From Halorubrum ezzemoulense DSM 17463 (GTDB lineage Archaea; Halobacteriota; Halobacteria; Halobacteriales; Haloferacaceae), in NCBI RefSeq assembly GCF_002114285.1, contig NZ_NEDJ01000015.1, positions 1 to 56,496 of the forward strand: DNA of 56,496 bases, written 5' to 3'. The translations under genes were made by a program, and so were the position numbers. Shown piece after piece: positions 23,877-32,136 of this stretch (position 1 is its first letter; every line of letters begins with the position of its first letter). Below the pieces are notes generated by a model. It saw only the letters and a program-made list of their open reading frames with translations, made no database searches and was not told the origin of the DNA.

Positions 23877-24578
23877 TCACTCGCAGAACTCGCAGTCGCA
23901 GTACGCCTCGCAGACGGGGTTGTCGCAGTCGGCGTTGCGGGCCGAGCAGTGTGCCCGGCCGTGCCGGATCAGGAGGACGTGGAGCGGGTAGATCAGCTCG
24001 TCGGGAACGCGTTCGTCCAACACGTCGTGGGCGCGCTCGTTCGACGCCGACTCCGGGACGAGCCCGAACCGCTTCGAGACGCGCTCGACGTGGGTGTCGA
24101 CCGCCATCGTCGGCTTCCCGAAGTGGAAGTTCAACACGACGCTGGCGGTCTTCGGCCCGACGCCCTTGATCTCGGTGAGCCACGCCTTCGCCTCCTCGGT
24201 CGGCAGCGCGTCGAGGAACGCCAGCGAGTACGCCCCGCCTGTCTCCTCGCGGATCGCGGTCAGCGCGCGCTGGATGCGCGCGGCCTTCTGGTCCGGGAGG
24301 CCCGCGACGCGGATCGTTTCCCGCAGCTCCTCGTGGTCGGCGGCCTCGATCGCCGCGAAGTCGTCGTACCGGTCGAACAGCGCCTCCGACGCGCGCCGCG
24401 TGTTCTCGTCGGCGACGTTCTGCGAGAGGATCGTCGTCACCAGCTGTCGGACGCCCTCGCCCGGCTCGGCGGTGGGGTCCGCGCCGTGTTCGGCGACTCG
24501 GTCGACCGGCTCGTACAGCGCCACGAGGTCGTCGTGGAGCGCTCGGACCCGCATCTCGTCCCACGTCTGCGTCGACAT
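23877..24578 (-). CDS. nth: Endonuclease III homologue (DNA glycosylase/AP lyase, [4Fe-4S])
   Basis: This 233-residue HhH-GPD glycosylase removes oxidised pyrimidines and cuts the abasic strand. Helix-hairpin-helix LTEIKGVGPKTASVVLNF carries the catalytic Lys, and AVDTHVERVSKRFGL carries the catalytic Asp. The C-terminus has six cysteines (CSARNADC...CEAYCDCEFC), enough for the [4Fe-4S] loop, though the spacing is more compact than C-x6-C-x2-C-x5-C. The N-terminus starts MSTQTWDEM after a gap from the divergent TFB-like gene. Confidence 0.9.
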   Translation of the reverse strand: MSTQTWDEMRVRALHDDLVALYEPVDRVAEHGADPTAEPGEGVRQLVTTILSQNVADENTRRASEALFDRYDDFAAIEAADHEELRETIRVAGLPDQKAARIQRALTAIREETGGAYSLAFLDALPTEEAKAWLTEIKGVGPKTASVVLNFHFGKPTMAVDTHVERVSKRFGLVPESASNERAHDVLDERVPDELIYPLHVLLIRHGRAHCSARNADCDNPVCEAYCDCEFCE

Positions 24579-24737
24579 ACGCGCGCTACGTGTGCGGGCG
24601 ACTTCAGGGCGGCGGCCGCGCTCGGGAGTGGCCGCCCCCGGTCCGGGGCACGCGATCGCCGTCGGCTCCGCGGAGCGGCGCCGGTACCGGTGCGGCGACC
24701 GCGGCCGTTTATGTTTCTCGCTCGACTACCCCGGGGC

Positions 24738-25046
24738 GTGTACCGGGCGAGCGACCGAGTCGACAACGAAGCGTGGATCGAACTGGTCGAGGAGGCGTGC
24801 GACTCGCTCGATTTGGACGCGGAGACGCGCTCGACCGCGGTCGACCTCTTCCTCTCGCGGGCGCCCGACGACGACCGGGGGAAGCGCGTCGCGGCCGCCG
24901 CCAGCCTCTACGCCGCCAGTCTGATCCGCGGCGAGGAGCGCTCGCAGTCCGCCGTCGCCGACGCGATGGACGTCTCGCGGCTCTCGGTTCAAAAGCGGTG
25001 GAAGCCGATCCTCGAAGACGCCGGCTTCTCGCCGCCGTCGTGGTGA
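24738..25046 (+). CDS. TFB-like (cyclin-fold) single-domain protein
   Basis: This 102-residue protein resembles one cyclin repeat of transcription factor B. The helices WIELVEEACDSLDLDAETRS, RVAAAASLYAASLIRG and SQSAVADAMDVSRLSVQKRW end in a recognition-helix-like segment KPILEDAGF. It lacks the N-terminal zinc ribbon and B-finger, so it cannot replace TFB; it may be a DNA-binding accessory factor. I chose the GTG at 24738 (VYRASDRVDNEAW); an in-frame ATG at 24711 would add nine hydrophobic and basic residues. Confidence 0.72.
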   Translation: MYRASDRVDNEAWIELVEEACDSLDLDAETRSTAVDLFLSRAPDDDRGKRVAAAASLYAASLIRGEERSQSAVADAMDVSRLSVQKRWKPILEDAGFSPPSW

Positions 25047-25124
25047 CCCCTCAAAAAGCACTCCTGACGTCGCTGTCGCGGAATGTCTGCGGACTGATCG
25101 CCAGCGACAGATTTATTCTCTAAC

Positions 25125-25140
25125 GTAAAGTCTCCTTTAC
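25125..25140. promoter_or_regulatory. Palindromic operator, first copy, of the DUF2178-HTH pair
   Basis: GTAAAG-TCTC-CTTTAC is a perfect 6+4+6 inverted repeat just downstream of a TATA-like ATTTATTCTC (25111-25120). With the second copy 17 bases on, it is well placed to block transcription of the two genes that follow. Confidence 0.75.
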
Positions 25141-25141
25141 T

Positions 25142-25157
25142 GTAAAGCGAGCTTTAC
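25142..25157. promoter_or_regulatory. Palindromic operator, second copy
   Basis: GTAAAGCGAGCTTTAC is an inverted repeat with the same half-sites as the copy at 25125; the arms here extend to seven bases. A further single half-site CTTTAC lies near 25173, shortly before the ATG at 25187. Confidence 0.75.
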
Positions 25158-25186
25158 ACCGACGCCCGCTCGCTTTACCTCCACCC

Positions 25187-25603
25187 ATGAGCGAACACAC
25201 GACCTCCGCGGCGACTCGGCCCTCCTCACGGAAACGCTACAAACGCATCGCGTACGGTCTGCTCGGCGCCGGTATCCTCGCCCTGTGGATCGGTATCGCG
25301 GTCGACCGCTTCGTCCTCGGCGTGGCCCTGTATTGGGCCGGCGGCCTCGGCATGGGGCTCGTCCAGCGGTTCAGCCCCGTCGAACTGTACGACGAGCGCG
25401 ACGGCACCATCAGCCGCAAGGCCAGCCAGACAACGATGAACGTCTTCGCATACGTCTTCGTCCTCGGGACGCCCGGCGGACTCGCATTACAGGAGAGCGG
25501 CCTCGTCACGCTCCCGGGCGAGTTCTACGGCGCGACCTGGACCCTCTTCGGGGTCTTCGTCGTGTTCGGCGCGTCCCACCTCTACTACAAGCGGCGCACA
25601 TGA
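25187..25603 (+). CDS. DUF2178-type membrane protein
   Basis: This 138-residue protein has a basic N-terminal tail and four hydrophobic segments (about 27-42, 44-65, 82-100 and 110-132). Between the second pair is the family-typical ELYDERDGTISRKASQTT loop. DUF2178 proteins are often paired with a small XRE-type regulator. Here the stop overlaps the next start (ATGA), so the two are translated together. The function of the pair is not known. Confidence 0.78.
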   Translation: MSEHTTSAATRPSSRKRYKRIAYGLLGAGILALWIGIAVDRFVLGVALYWAGGLGMGLVQRFSPVELYDERDGTISRKASQTTMNVFAYVFVLGTPGGLALQESGLVTLPGEFYGATWTLFGVFVVFGASHLYYKRRT

Positions 25604-25794
25604 GAAACGACATCCCTGACAAACGCACCGAGACCGACGAGAGCCAGGCCGACCTCGCCGCCGTCGTCGGGGTCACCCGCCAGACGATCAACGCGATCGA
25701 ACGCGAGCGCTACGACCCGTCGCTGGAGCTGGCGTTCGCGCTCGCGGATCACTTCGACTGCCGGATCGAGGACGTCTTCGAGCCGGACGACTGA
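25600..25794 (+). CDS. XRE/YgzD-type helix-turn-helix regulator
   Basis: This 64-residue protein is almost entirely an HTH: ESQADLAAVVGVTRQTINAIERERYDPSLELAFALADHFD, then IEDVFEPDD, the standard ending of this family. It forms an operon with the DUF2178 membrane protein through an ATGA overlap. It is the obvious candidate to bind the twin palindromes upstream and repress its own operon. Confidence 0.85.
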   Translation: MRNDIPDKRTETDESQADLAAVVGVTRQTINAIERERYDPSLELAFALADHFDCRIEDVFEPDD

Positions 25795-26433
25795 TCACTT
25801 CGGCGTCGCCACGACGCCGAGGTGGTCCTCGTGGAACCGGTCGAGCCGCCGCGTCTCGACGATCTCGTACGCCTCCCGGAGCCGGTCGAGCGCCCCCTCG
25901 AACACCGCCTCCGGCGCCGCGGTCACGTCCTCGCTGCGCGCCTTGATCGCGAGCAGCAGCCGCCCGTCGTCGGCGAGGAACCGAGCGTTGCGGGCGGCCA
26001 CCTCGGCCTGCCCGCGCGTGGCCACGTCCTGAACGACGGCGTCGACGTCGCGCTCGACGACGTGCGCGTACGTCTCCGGCTTCCGCGCGTCCTTGAGCAG
26101 CGGGAACAGTCGGTCGCGCGGCGCGGCGGCGTCGAGCAGGTCCCGCGCCGGGCGCGGCGCGAACTCGACCGCGTAGGTGGGGCCCGCGAAGTCGGCGACG
26201 TGGCTCACCGTGGTGCCGCTCGCGGCGCCGAGGTAGAGGACGGTCTCGCCGCCAGTCAGACCGGTCTCCAGCCCGAGTTCGAGCATTCCCCCGAGCTTCG
26301 ACCGTTCTGGGTCCCACGCGCGCCAGCCGTCGGCGGTCGGCTCGCCGTACACCGGCTCGCCGCGGGTCGCCAACCGCTCCTCGCCGGCTATCTCACGCCG
26401 TTCGACGCCGTCGGGGAGGGTCGGCTCACTCAT
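25795..26433 (-). CDS. flpA: Fibrillarin-like rRNA/tRNA 2'-O-methyltransferase
   Basis: This 212-residue catalytic subunit of the box C/D RNP methylates ribose 2'-OH at sites chosen by guide RNAs. Signatures are RAWDPERSKLGGMLELGL, the SAM loop VLYLGAASGTTVSHVAD, the acidic strand YAVEFAPRPARDLL, DAVVQDVA and the late LLLAIKARSED. The ATG at 26433 (MSEPTLPDGV) overlaps the end of nop5 by 8 bases. The two are co-transcribed, as expected for partners in one complex. Confidence 0.93.
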   Translation of the reverse strand: MSEPTLPDGVERREIAGEERLATRGEPVYGEPTADGWRAWDPERSKLGGMLELGLETGLTGGETVLYLGAASGTTVSHVADFAGPTYAVEFAPRPARDLLDAAAPRDRLFPLLKDARKPETYAHVVERDVDAVVQDVATRGQAEVAARNARFLADDGRLLLAIKARSEDVTAAPEAVFEGALDRLREAYEIVETRRLDRFHEDHLGVVATPK

Positions 26434-27364
26434 CGTCGGCCTCCGCGGCATCCGGCTCGTCGGTGTCCGCCCGCGCTCGGATCGTCGCCATCCGCTCGCG
26501 GAGGTCGGCGTGGAGCTGCGACCGCCGCTCTCCGGCGTAGTGGTCGGCGCGCGCCGCGAGCGTCAGCTTCCCGGCGAGTGCCCGCGCGGCCGAGCCGCGG
26601 TCAGCGGGTCGGGTGCCGCGGACGTACTCGTGCGTGTAGATGATCCCGTGCTTCGGGGACGGCGCCCGCCCCGAGAGGTGCGCGAACAGCGCGTCCTCGG
26701 CGCCGAGGACCTGGACCGTGCCGGACGGCTTCTTCGCGAGCGACTCTAACCCGCCGGCGAGCGCGATCAGCCGCGCGGCCAGCTCCGGGCCGGCCATCTC
26801 GGAGAGGTTTGGGGCGACGGCGGGCGCAGTCCGACCGATCGTCTCCGCGAGCTCGGCCCGCTCGTCGTCGAGTTCGGCGGCGCGCGCCGCGAGCGAGACG
26901 GCCCGCCGCTCGACTTCGCTCTCGGGTTCGCGCGCCGCGACCGCTCGCGCTCCCTCGATCCCCGGCTCGACCTCGTCGAAGAGGCTCCCCGCCCACTCGA
27001 CGGCGCGCTCGGCGAGCTCGTTCGCGGTGCGCTCGGCGTCGTCCATGGCCCGGACCGCGTGGATCAGCTGCGCGTCGTCGGCGCGCTCCCGCTCGCGGAC
27101 CGCCTCGCGGGTCGCGCGCGTCGCCGCGGCCTTGAGCCGGTCGTAGTACTCGTCGGCGCCGGCCGCGAACCCGGACTCGACGGCGCGTACGGGCCAGTCG
27201 GCGGGCGACGCGGCCGTCCCCTCGCGCACCCGCGCCGCGGCTCTCGCCGCGGCGTCGCTCTCGGTATCGGTATCTTCGGTCGCGCCCGACGGCAGCGCTT
27301 CGAACCAGCCCTCCCCGCCGTCGGACGCCGCGCTCGCGTCCGGTCCGGCGTCGGTGTCGCTCAT
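26426..27364 (-). CDS. nop5: Nop5/Nop56 family protein of the box C/D RNP
   Basis: This 312-residue scaffold bridges fibrillarin, L7Ae and the guide RNA. An acidic, disordered N-terminal part precedes a coiled-coil region (about 100-190, with DAERTANELAERAVEW). The Nop domain follows: APNLSEMAGPELAARLIALA, LAKKPSGTVQVLGAEDALFA and SPKHGIIYTHEYVRG, all strongly conserved. The C-terminal Lys/Glu tail of eukaryotic Nop56 is absent, as in other archaea. It is the first gene of the pair with flpA. Confidence 0.93.
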   Translation of the reverse strand: MSDTDAGPDASAASDGGEGWFEALPSGATEDTDTESDAAARAAARVREGTAASPADWPVRAVESGFAAGADEYYDRLKAAATRATREAVRERERADDAQLIHAVRAMDDAERTANELAERAVEWAGSLFDEVEPGIEGARAVAAREPESEVERRAVSLAARAAELDDERAELAETIGRTAPAVAPNLSEMAGPELAARLIALAGGLESLAKKPSGTVQVLGAEDALFAHLSGRAPSPKHGIIYTHEYVRGTRPADRGSAARALAGKLTLAARADHYAGERRSQLHADLRERMATIRARADTDEPDAAEADDE

Positions 27365-27451
27365 TGCCGGCGGCTACTCGCCCCGACGGTATAGACGTTC
27401 CCGATGCGACCCGCGGCCGCTCGCCCTACGGACCGCGCCACAGGGCCTCGC

Positions 27452-27685
27452 TCACGCCGCCGCGTCGGCCTCGTCGGCTTCGTCGTCCTCGTCGGGGCGG
27501 AGCGCGCCGAAGACACCCTCCGAGTCTGACCGGAAGTCGGCGAGCGTCGCGCCCGCGAGCGCGCCGAGCGCGCCGCCGCTGGACGCCGCCTGTCTACTGA
27601 TCAGTCCGCCGACCGCGGCGCCGACGGCCGCGCCGACCGCGGCGAGCGTCGCCCGTGAGAGTGCGCGTCGAATCCGTGATCCCAT
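27452..27685 (-). CDS. Small glycine-zipper membrane protein of unknown function
   Basis: This 77-residue protein has a basic start (MGSRIRRALSRA) and one long Ala/Gly-rich hydrophobic stretch (about 13-50) of the form AAVGAAVGAAVGGLI, a glycine-zipper pattern. A second Ala/Gly segment and an acidic tail of Asp/Glu residues follow. It lies on the same strand as nop5, upstream of it. Probably real because codon use and the charged ends are haloarchaeal-typical; function unknown. Confidence 0.5.
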   Translation of the reverse strand: MGSRIRRALSRATLAAVGAAVGAAVGGLISRQAASSGGALGALAGATLADFRSDSEGVFGALRPDEDDEADEADAAA

Positions 27686-27873
27686 GCGCGGAACGTCTAC
27701 ATCAACTTACAAAAGCCTACGGACGAGTCTCCCGCGCCCCCGGCGAGTCCGAGAGAAGACTCCGTTCGGACCCGGCTCGACCTCTGATCGACCGGTTCGA
27801 AACAGCAAAATCGCGGGTTAGCGAGGGGTTAACGGCGTAACACTTATTAACTGCCGATATATGTCATCGGAAC

Positions 27874-29082
27874 ATGACGTCAGAGCGTGACAACAGGTCT
27901 CACGGCACAAGCAACGGATCGACCTCGACCGGCCGGCGCGTGAGTCGGCGGGCCTACATCGCCGGCGCGGGCGCCGCCGGCGTGGCGGCCCTCGCCGGAT
28001 GTAGCGGCGGCGACGGCGGCGACGGCGGCGACGGCGGCGACGGCGGGAGCATGGGCGGCGGCGGCACGACCACGATCAACATCATCACGTGGGAGGAGTA
28101 CGCCGAGATGCAGGAGAACATCGAGTCCACGCTCGACGGGGTGGAGCTGAACATCACGCCCTCGACGTCGTCGACGGAGATGTTCTCGCAGTGGAGCGCG
28201 GGCCAGGACGAGCAGTTCGACATCGCCGTTCCGAACAACAACCTCGTCCCGCGGTTCATGGACGCCGACCTCGTCGCGCCGGTGAACAACGACGTGGTGA
28301 ACAACTTCGGCTCGATGTACGACCGGTTCCAGTCGTTTGTCGACGACCAGTTCACGGAGAGCGGGAACGCGTATGGCGTGCCGATCCGCTTCGGCTGGTA
28401 CGGCTACTCCTACGACTCCCGGAGCGTGCCGGACCACGAGCCGAGCTACGACATCTTGTTCGAGCCGGATTACGTCGACGCCGACCTCGACGGCGAGATC
28501 ATCATGTACGACGAGGCGGCGAAGTCGATCCCGGCCGCGGCGCTGTACCTCGGCATGGACGACGCCATGTCCGGGGCGCGGATGACGTTTACCGAAGAGC
28601 AGCTCACGGAGATCCAGGAACTGCTCATCGAGCAGAAGCCGCGGCTCCAGGGGTACATCGCCCCCGACCCGACGTTCATCCAGGAGTTCCGCCAGGGCAA
28701 CTTCCTCGTCGGGCACAGCGGGCGGAACGAGACCGTCCAGATGCGCAGCGAGGGCGACGACTGGGTCGAGTTCGTCGCCCCGAGAGAGGGCGCGCTGGCG
28801 TGGTACGAGACCGCGGTCGTCTCCGCCGCCTCCGACAACCAGGAGACCGCCTGGGAGGTCATCAACGAGTTCATCACGCCCCAGAACGGCGCGGCGCTCG
28901 CGGAGGCCGGCTTCTCGCCCAGCACGAACCCCAACGTGGCCGACGAGCTGACCGAGGAGCAGAACGAGCTGTACGGGCGGATCGACCCCTCGCGCCTCGA
29001 GGGGATGTACTCGCTCAAGGACATCGACTCGGACGTCGAGGAGGCGTACGTCTCCGCGTGGGAAGAGGTCAAGGCGGCATAG
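27874..29082 (+). CDS. potD: PotD/PotF-family extracellular solute-binding lipoprotein
   Basis: This 402-residue binding protein belongs to a spermidine/putrescine-type ABC importer. It has a twin-arginine motif (RVSRRAYIAG, Arg25-26) and a lipobox Cys at 43 (LAGC), so it is exported by Tat and lipid-anchored. A Gly/Gly/Asp tandem linker (about 45-58) precedes the binding domain, which opens INIITWEEYAEMQ, as in PotD. Later come FIQEFRQGNFLVGHSG and AWEVINEFITPQNGAAL. It is the first gene of an operon with potB and potC. A TATA-like ACTTATTAAC lies about 32 bases ahead. Polyamine is the family default; other substrates are possible. Confidence 0.87.
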   Translation: MTSERDNRSHGTSNGSTSTGRRVSRRAYIAGAGAAGVAALAGCSGGDGGDGGDGGDGGSMGGGGTTTINIITWEEYAEMQENIESTLDGVELNITPSTSSTEMFSQWSAGQDEQFDIAVPNNNLVPRFMDADLVAPVNNDVVNNFGSMYDRFQSFVDDQFTESGNAYGVPIRFGWYGYSYDSRSVPDHEPSYDILFEPDYVDADLDGEIIMYDEAAKSIPAAALYLGMDDAMSGARMTFTEEQLTEIQELLIEQKPRLQGYIAPDPTFIQEFRQGNFLVGHSGRNETVQMRSEGDDWVEFVAPREGALAWYETAVVSAASDNQETAWEVINEFITPQNGAALAEAGFSPSTNPNVADELTEEQNELYGRIDPSRLEGMYSLKDIDSDVEEAYVSAWEEVKAA

Positions 29083-30012
29083 ATGGCCGCAGACGAGCCG
29101 GACGAGAGCGCGCGGGCGAGGGCGGTGAGGCTGCTGAGCGGACCACGCAGTCGGCTCGGCGTCACGGTCGGTCCCAGCGCAGCGTGGATACTCACCCTGC
29201 TCGTCGCGCCGCTGGCGTTCATGGTCGCCGTGAGCTTCTTCGAGGTCAGCTCGTTGACGTACCAGATCGTCTACGAGCCGACGCTGAACAACTACCGCTC
29301 CCTGTTCGACGGCGGCGGCGCGATCTGGAACACCCCGTTCGTCACGGCGCTGTGGCTCTCGTACGTCATCGCCACCGTGACGACGCTTTTGTGTCTCACG
29401 CTCGCGTTCCCGCTGGCGTACCTGCTGGCACGGAGCGGCGGGCGGCTGTTCAAAGTCGTCATCTTCTTCGTCCTCCTGCCGTTCTTCACGATGTACCTCG
29501 TCCGGGCGTACTCGTGGGTCCTGATGTTCGGTCCGGGCGGCGTGATCAACAGCACGCTCATGAGCTGGGGGCTGATCGACGCCCCGCTCGGGATATTCAA
29601 CTACGGTGTCCCGGCGATCATCGTCGGGCTCACCCACGCGTACTTCCCGTACATGCTTCTGACGCTGTACGCGAGCCTCGACGGCCTCGACTTCTCGATC
29701 CTCGAGGCCGCCCGCGACCTTGGCGCGTCGCGGGTCGAGGTGCTCCGCGACCACGTGATCCCGCTCACGCTTCCGGGGATCATCGGCGGGAGCCTCTTCG
29801 TCTTCGTCCCGAGCGTCGGCGCGTTCATTACGCCGACGTTCCTCGGGCAGGGCAAGGTCCAGATGATCGGCATGCTCATCGAGAGCCGGGTCGCCGGGAC
29901 CTACTCGATCGGGTACGCAAGCGCGGCGTCGATGTTCGTGCTCGTCTCGATCGTGGGCGCGATGATCCTCGCGTTCCGGTACGTGAGCATCGAGGAACTG
30001 GGGGGTGCCTGA
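29083..30012 (+). CDS. potB: Spermidine/putrescine-type ABC permease PotB
   Basis: This 309-residue permease starts at the ATG directly after the potD stop. Six membrane segments are visible, and the cytoplasmic EAA loop reads ILEAARDLGASRVEVLRDHV followed by IPLTLPGI, the ATPase contact site. The external loop after the first helix is long, as in PotB. It forms the channel with PotC. Confidence 0.88.
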   Translation: MAADEPDESARARAVRLLSGPRSRLGVTVGPSAAWILTLLVAPLAFMVAVSFFEVSSLTYQIVYEPTLNNYRSLFDGGGAIWNTPFVTALWLSYVIATVTTLLCLTLAFPLAYLLARSGGRLFKVVIFFVLLPFFTMYLVRAYSWVLMFGPGGVINSTLMSWGLIDAPLGIFNYGVPAIIVGLTHAYFPYMLLTLYASLDGLDFSILEAARDLGASRVEVLRDHVIPLTLPGIIGGSLFVFVPSVGAFITPTFLGQGKVQMIGMLIESRVAGTYSIGYASAASMFVLVSIVGAMILAFRYVSIEELGGA

Positions 30013-30013
30013 G

Positions 30014-30898
30014 ATGGCGACCGAGACGTCCGAGTCGACAGAGACGGCGGGGGCGACCGAGCGGCTTGTCGGGCACCAGACGGTCGAACGGCTCCTCGGC
30101 ACCTCGCTGTACGTCGTCTCCGGCCTGTTGCTCCTCTTTTTGTGGGTGCCGCTCGCGATCATCATCTTCCTCGCGTTCGCGGAGAACGCCGTGACGATCT
30201 TCCCGTTCGAGGGCCTGACGCTCGACAACTTTCGGCTGGCGCTCCGTAGCGACTCAATGCGCGCCTCGCTCGCGGGCAGTTTCACCATCGCGACGGTGGC
30301 GGCATCGGTCGCGACGGTGCTCGGCGTGCTGGCCAGCTTCGCGCTGACCCGCTACCGGTTCCGCCTCCGAGAGGTGTACCGGACCTTCGGGATCATCCCG
30401 CTGGTGATCCCCGGCATCATCCTCGGCGTGGCCCTCCGGATCTACTTCCAGAACCTCCTCGGTATCCTACCGGGGTTCGCCACGGTGGTGCTGGCCCACT
30501 CGCTGTACGGCCTCCCGTTCGTGCTCCTCATCGTCTCCGCCCGGCTGTACACCTTCGACGAGTCGCTAGAGGAGGCGGCCCGAGACCTCGGCGCGGACCC
30601 GCTGACCGTGTTCCGGGACGTGACGCTCCCGGTGATTGCCCCGGCCGTCGGAGCGGGGTTCCTGTTCGCGTGGATCCGGTCGTTCGAGGACTACATCCGC
30701 GCGCTGTTCCTCACCGGGCCCAACACGGACGTGCTGACGATCTGGATGTTCAGCCGGATCCGACAGCTCGACGCGCCGGAGCTCAACGCCGTCTCCGCGC
30801 TCATCGTCTTCGGGATCGCGATCGCGCTGGCGGTCGCGATGAACGTCGGCAACGTGACCGGTTACGTCGCCGGCACGGTCACGGAAGAGGAGGGGTGA
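30014..30898 (+). CDS. potC: Spermidine/putrescine-type ABC permease PotC
   Basis: This 294-residue second permease has the EAA loop EEAARDLGADPLTVFRDVTL followed by PVIAPAVGAG and six membrane segments. I chose the ATG at 30014, one base after the potB stop; a GTG at 30005 would overlap potB and is less likely. After its stop there are 88 bases to the 3' end of the convergent potA. Confidence 0.88.
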   Translation: MATETSESTETAGATERLVGHQTVERLLGTSLYVVSGLLLLFLWVPLAIIIFLAFAENAVTIFPFEGLTLDNFRLALRSDSMRASLAGSFTIATVAASVATVLGVLASFALTRYRFRLREVYRTFGIIPLVIPGIILGVALRIYFQNLLGILPGFATVVLAHSLYGLPFVLLIVSARLYTFDESLEEAARDLGADPLTVFRDVTLPVIAPAVGAGFLFAWIRSFEDYIRALFLTGPNTDVLTIWMFSRIRQLDAPELNAVSALIVFGIAIALAVAMNVGNVTGYVAGTVTEEEG

Positions 30899-30986
30899 GG
30901 CCCCGGGCGAGCGGACCCGGTTTCTCCCCCGCCTCGTCGACCTGCGTTCACACTGAAGCGGGGAATCGACGGTGTGAGTGGCCAGA

Positions 30987-32039
30987 TCAAAACACCGTTG
31001 GCGCGCCGTCGACCACGTCGAGCCCGACGTCGGCGCCGGTGTCGACCGCCGACTCGCGGCCCTGGATCACCACCTGAAGCTCGCCCACGTCCCCGTGGGG
31101 GTCGACGAGGTAGTTCGTCTGGTCGCCCTGGAAGTACCGCTCGACGACGGTGCCGTGTAGGGCGCCGTCCCCGTTCGCGATGGTGAAGTCCTCCGGGCGG
31201 ATCGAGACGGTGACCTCACCGGTCCGGTTCGGGGCCGGCACGCCGAACCCGCCCTCGCCGCCGATCTCCGCGACGGTCGTTCCGTCCCGCTCCGCGGTCC
31301 GCGCGTCGATGAGGTTCGTGTCGCCGATGAAGTCCGCGACGAACTCCGAGGCGGGCTCGCGGTAGATCTCCTCCGGCGGACCGATCTGCTCGATGTGGCC
31401 GTCGTTCATCACGGCGATCCGGTCGCTGAGCGTCATCGCGACCTCCTGGTCGTGGGTCACGTAGAAGAAGCCGCCCTGCGTCTGCTTGTGGATCCGGCGG
31501 AGTTCGACCTGCATCTGCTTCCGGAGCTTCCGGTCGAGGCTGGAGAGCGGCTCGTCGAGCAGCAGCACCGCTGGCTCGTTGACCAGCGCCCGGGCGAGCG
31601 CGACGCGCTGCTGTTGGCCGCCCGAGAGCTCTGTCGGGTTGCGGTCCTCGAACCCGTCGAGGTCGACGAGCCCGAGGTACTCAGAGACGCGCTCCGACCG
31701 CTCGCCGGCGTCGATGCCCGCCTTTGCGAGCCCGTAGCCCACGTTCTCTCCCACGCTCATGTGCGGGAAAAGCGAGAGCTGTTGGAACACGAGGTTCGTG
31801 GCGCGCGCCTCCGGGGGAACCGATCCCATCGACCGACCGTCGATCCGGACCTCGCCCTCGGTCGGGTGCTCGAAGCCGCAGATCATCCGGAGCGTCGTCG
31901 GCTTCCCGCAGCCCGACGGGCCGACGAGCGTGAAGAACTCGCCCTTTCGAACGGAGAAGTCGATGCCGCCGACCGCGGTGAGGTCGCCGAACCGCTTCGT
32001 CACCTCGTCGAGCTCGACCAATGTGTTCCCCGTTGTCAT
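30987..32039 (-). CDS. potA: Spermidine/putrescine-type ABC ATPase PotA with altered Walker A
   Basis: This 350-residue ATPase lies convergent to potDBC rather than in that operon. ABC landmarks are a P-loop at 40-49, signature [17 protein letters not shown], Walker [14 protein letters not shown] and switch His [13 protein letters not shown]; a TOBE-type domain follows (about 235-350). The P-loop reads [11 protein letters not shown]: residue 47, directly after the catalytic Lys46, is Pro (codon complement at 31899-31901) where the family has Thr or Ser, which coordinates Mg2+. A single A-to-C change from ACG would produce this. The frame is otherwise perfect. Either the enzyme is impaired, or the base is wrong. 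Confidence 0.87.
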   Translation of the reverse strand: MTTGNTLVELDEVTKRFGDLTAVGGIDFSVRKGEFFTLVGPSGCGKPTTLRMICGFEHPTEGEVRIDGRSMGSVPPEARATNLVFQQLSLFPHMSVGENVGYGLAKAGIDAGERSERVSEYLGLVDLDGFEDRNPTELSGGQQQRVALARALVNEPAVLLLDEPLSSLDRKLRKQMQVELRRIHKQTQGGFFYVTHDQEVAMTLSDRIAVMNDGHIEQIGPPEEIYREPASEFVADFIGDTNLIDARTAERDGTTVAEIGGEGGFGVPAPNRTGEVTVSIRPEDFTIANGDGALHGTVVERYFQGDQTNYLVDPHGDVGELQVVIQGRESAVDTGADVGLDVVDGAPTVF

Positions 32040-32136
32040 GTGCCACTCGTCCCGACAGCAGCTATATCAATCTATCGCCGGACGGGACCGCGAACGCCCT
32101 CGGAGCGGGGAACCCGAAGACATCCGGGTCGGCACC

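Noticed and set aside
27880-30288. Very long open frame antisense to potD and potB
   Set aside because: It is the shadow frame expected in high-GC genes: repetitive Arg/Asp/Glu/His composition, no domain, and it lies opposite two well-supported genes.
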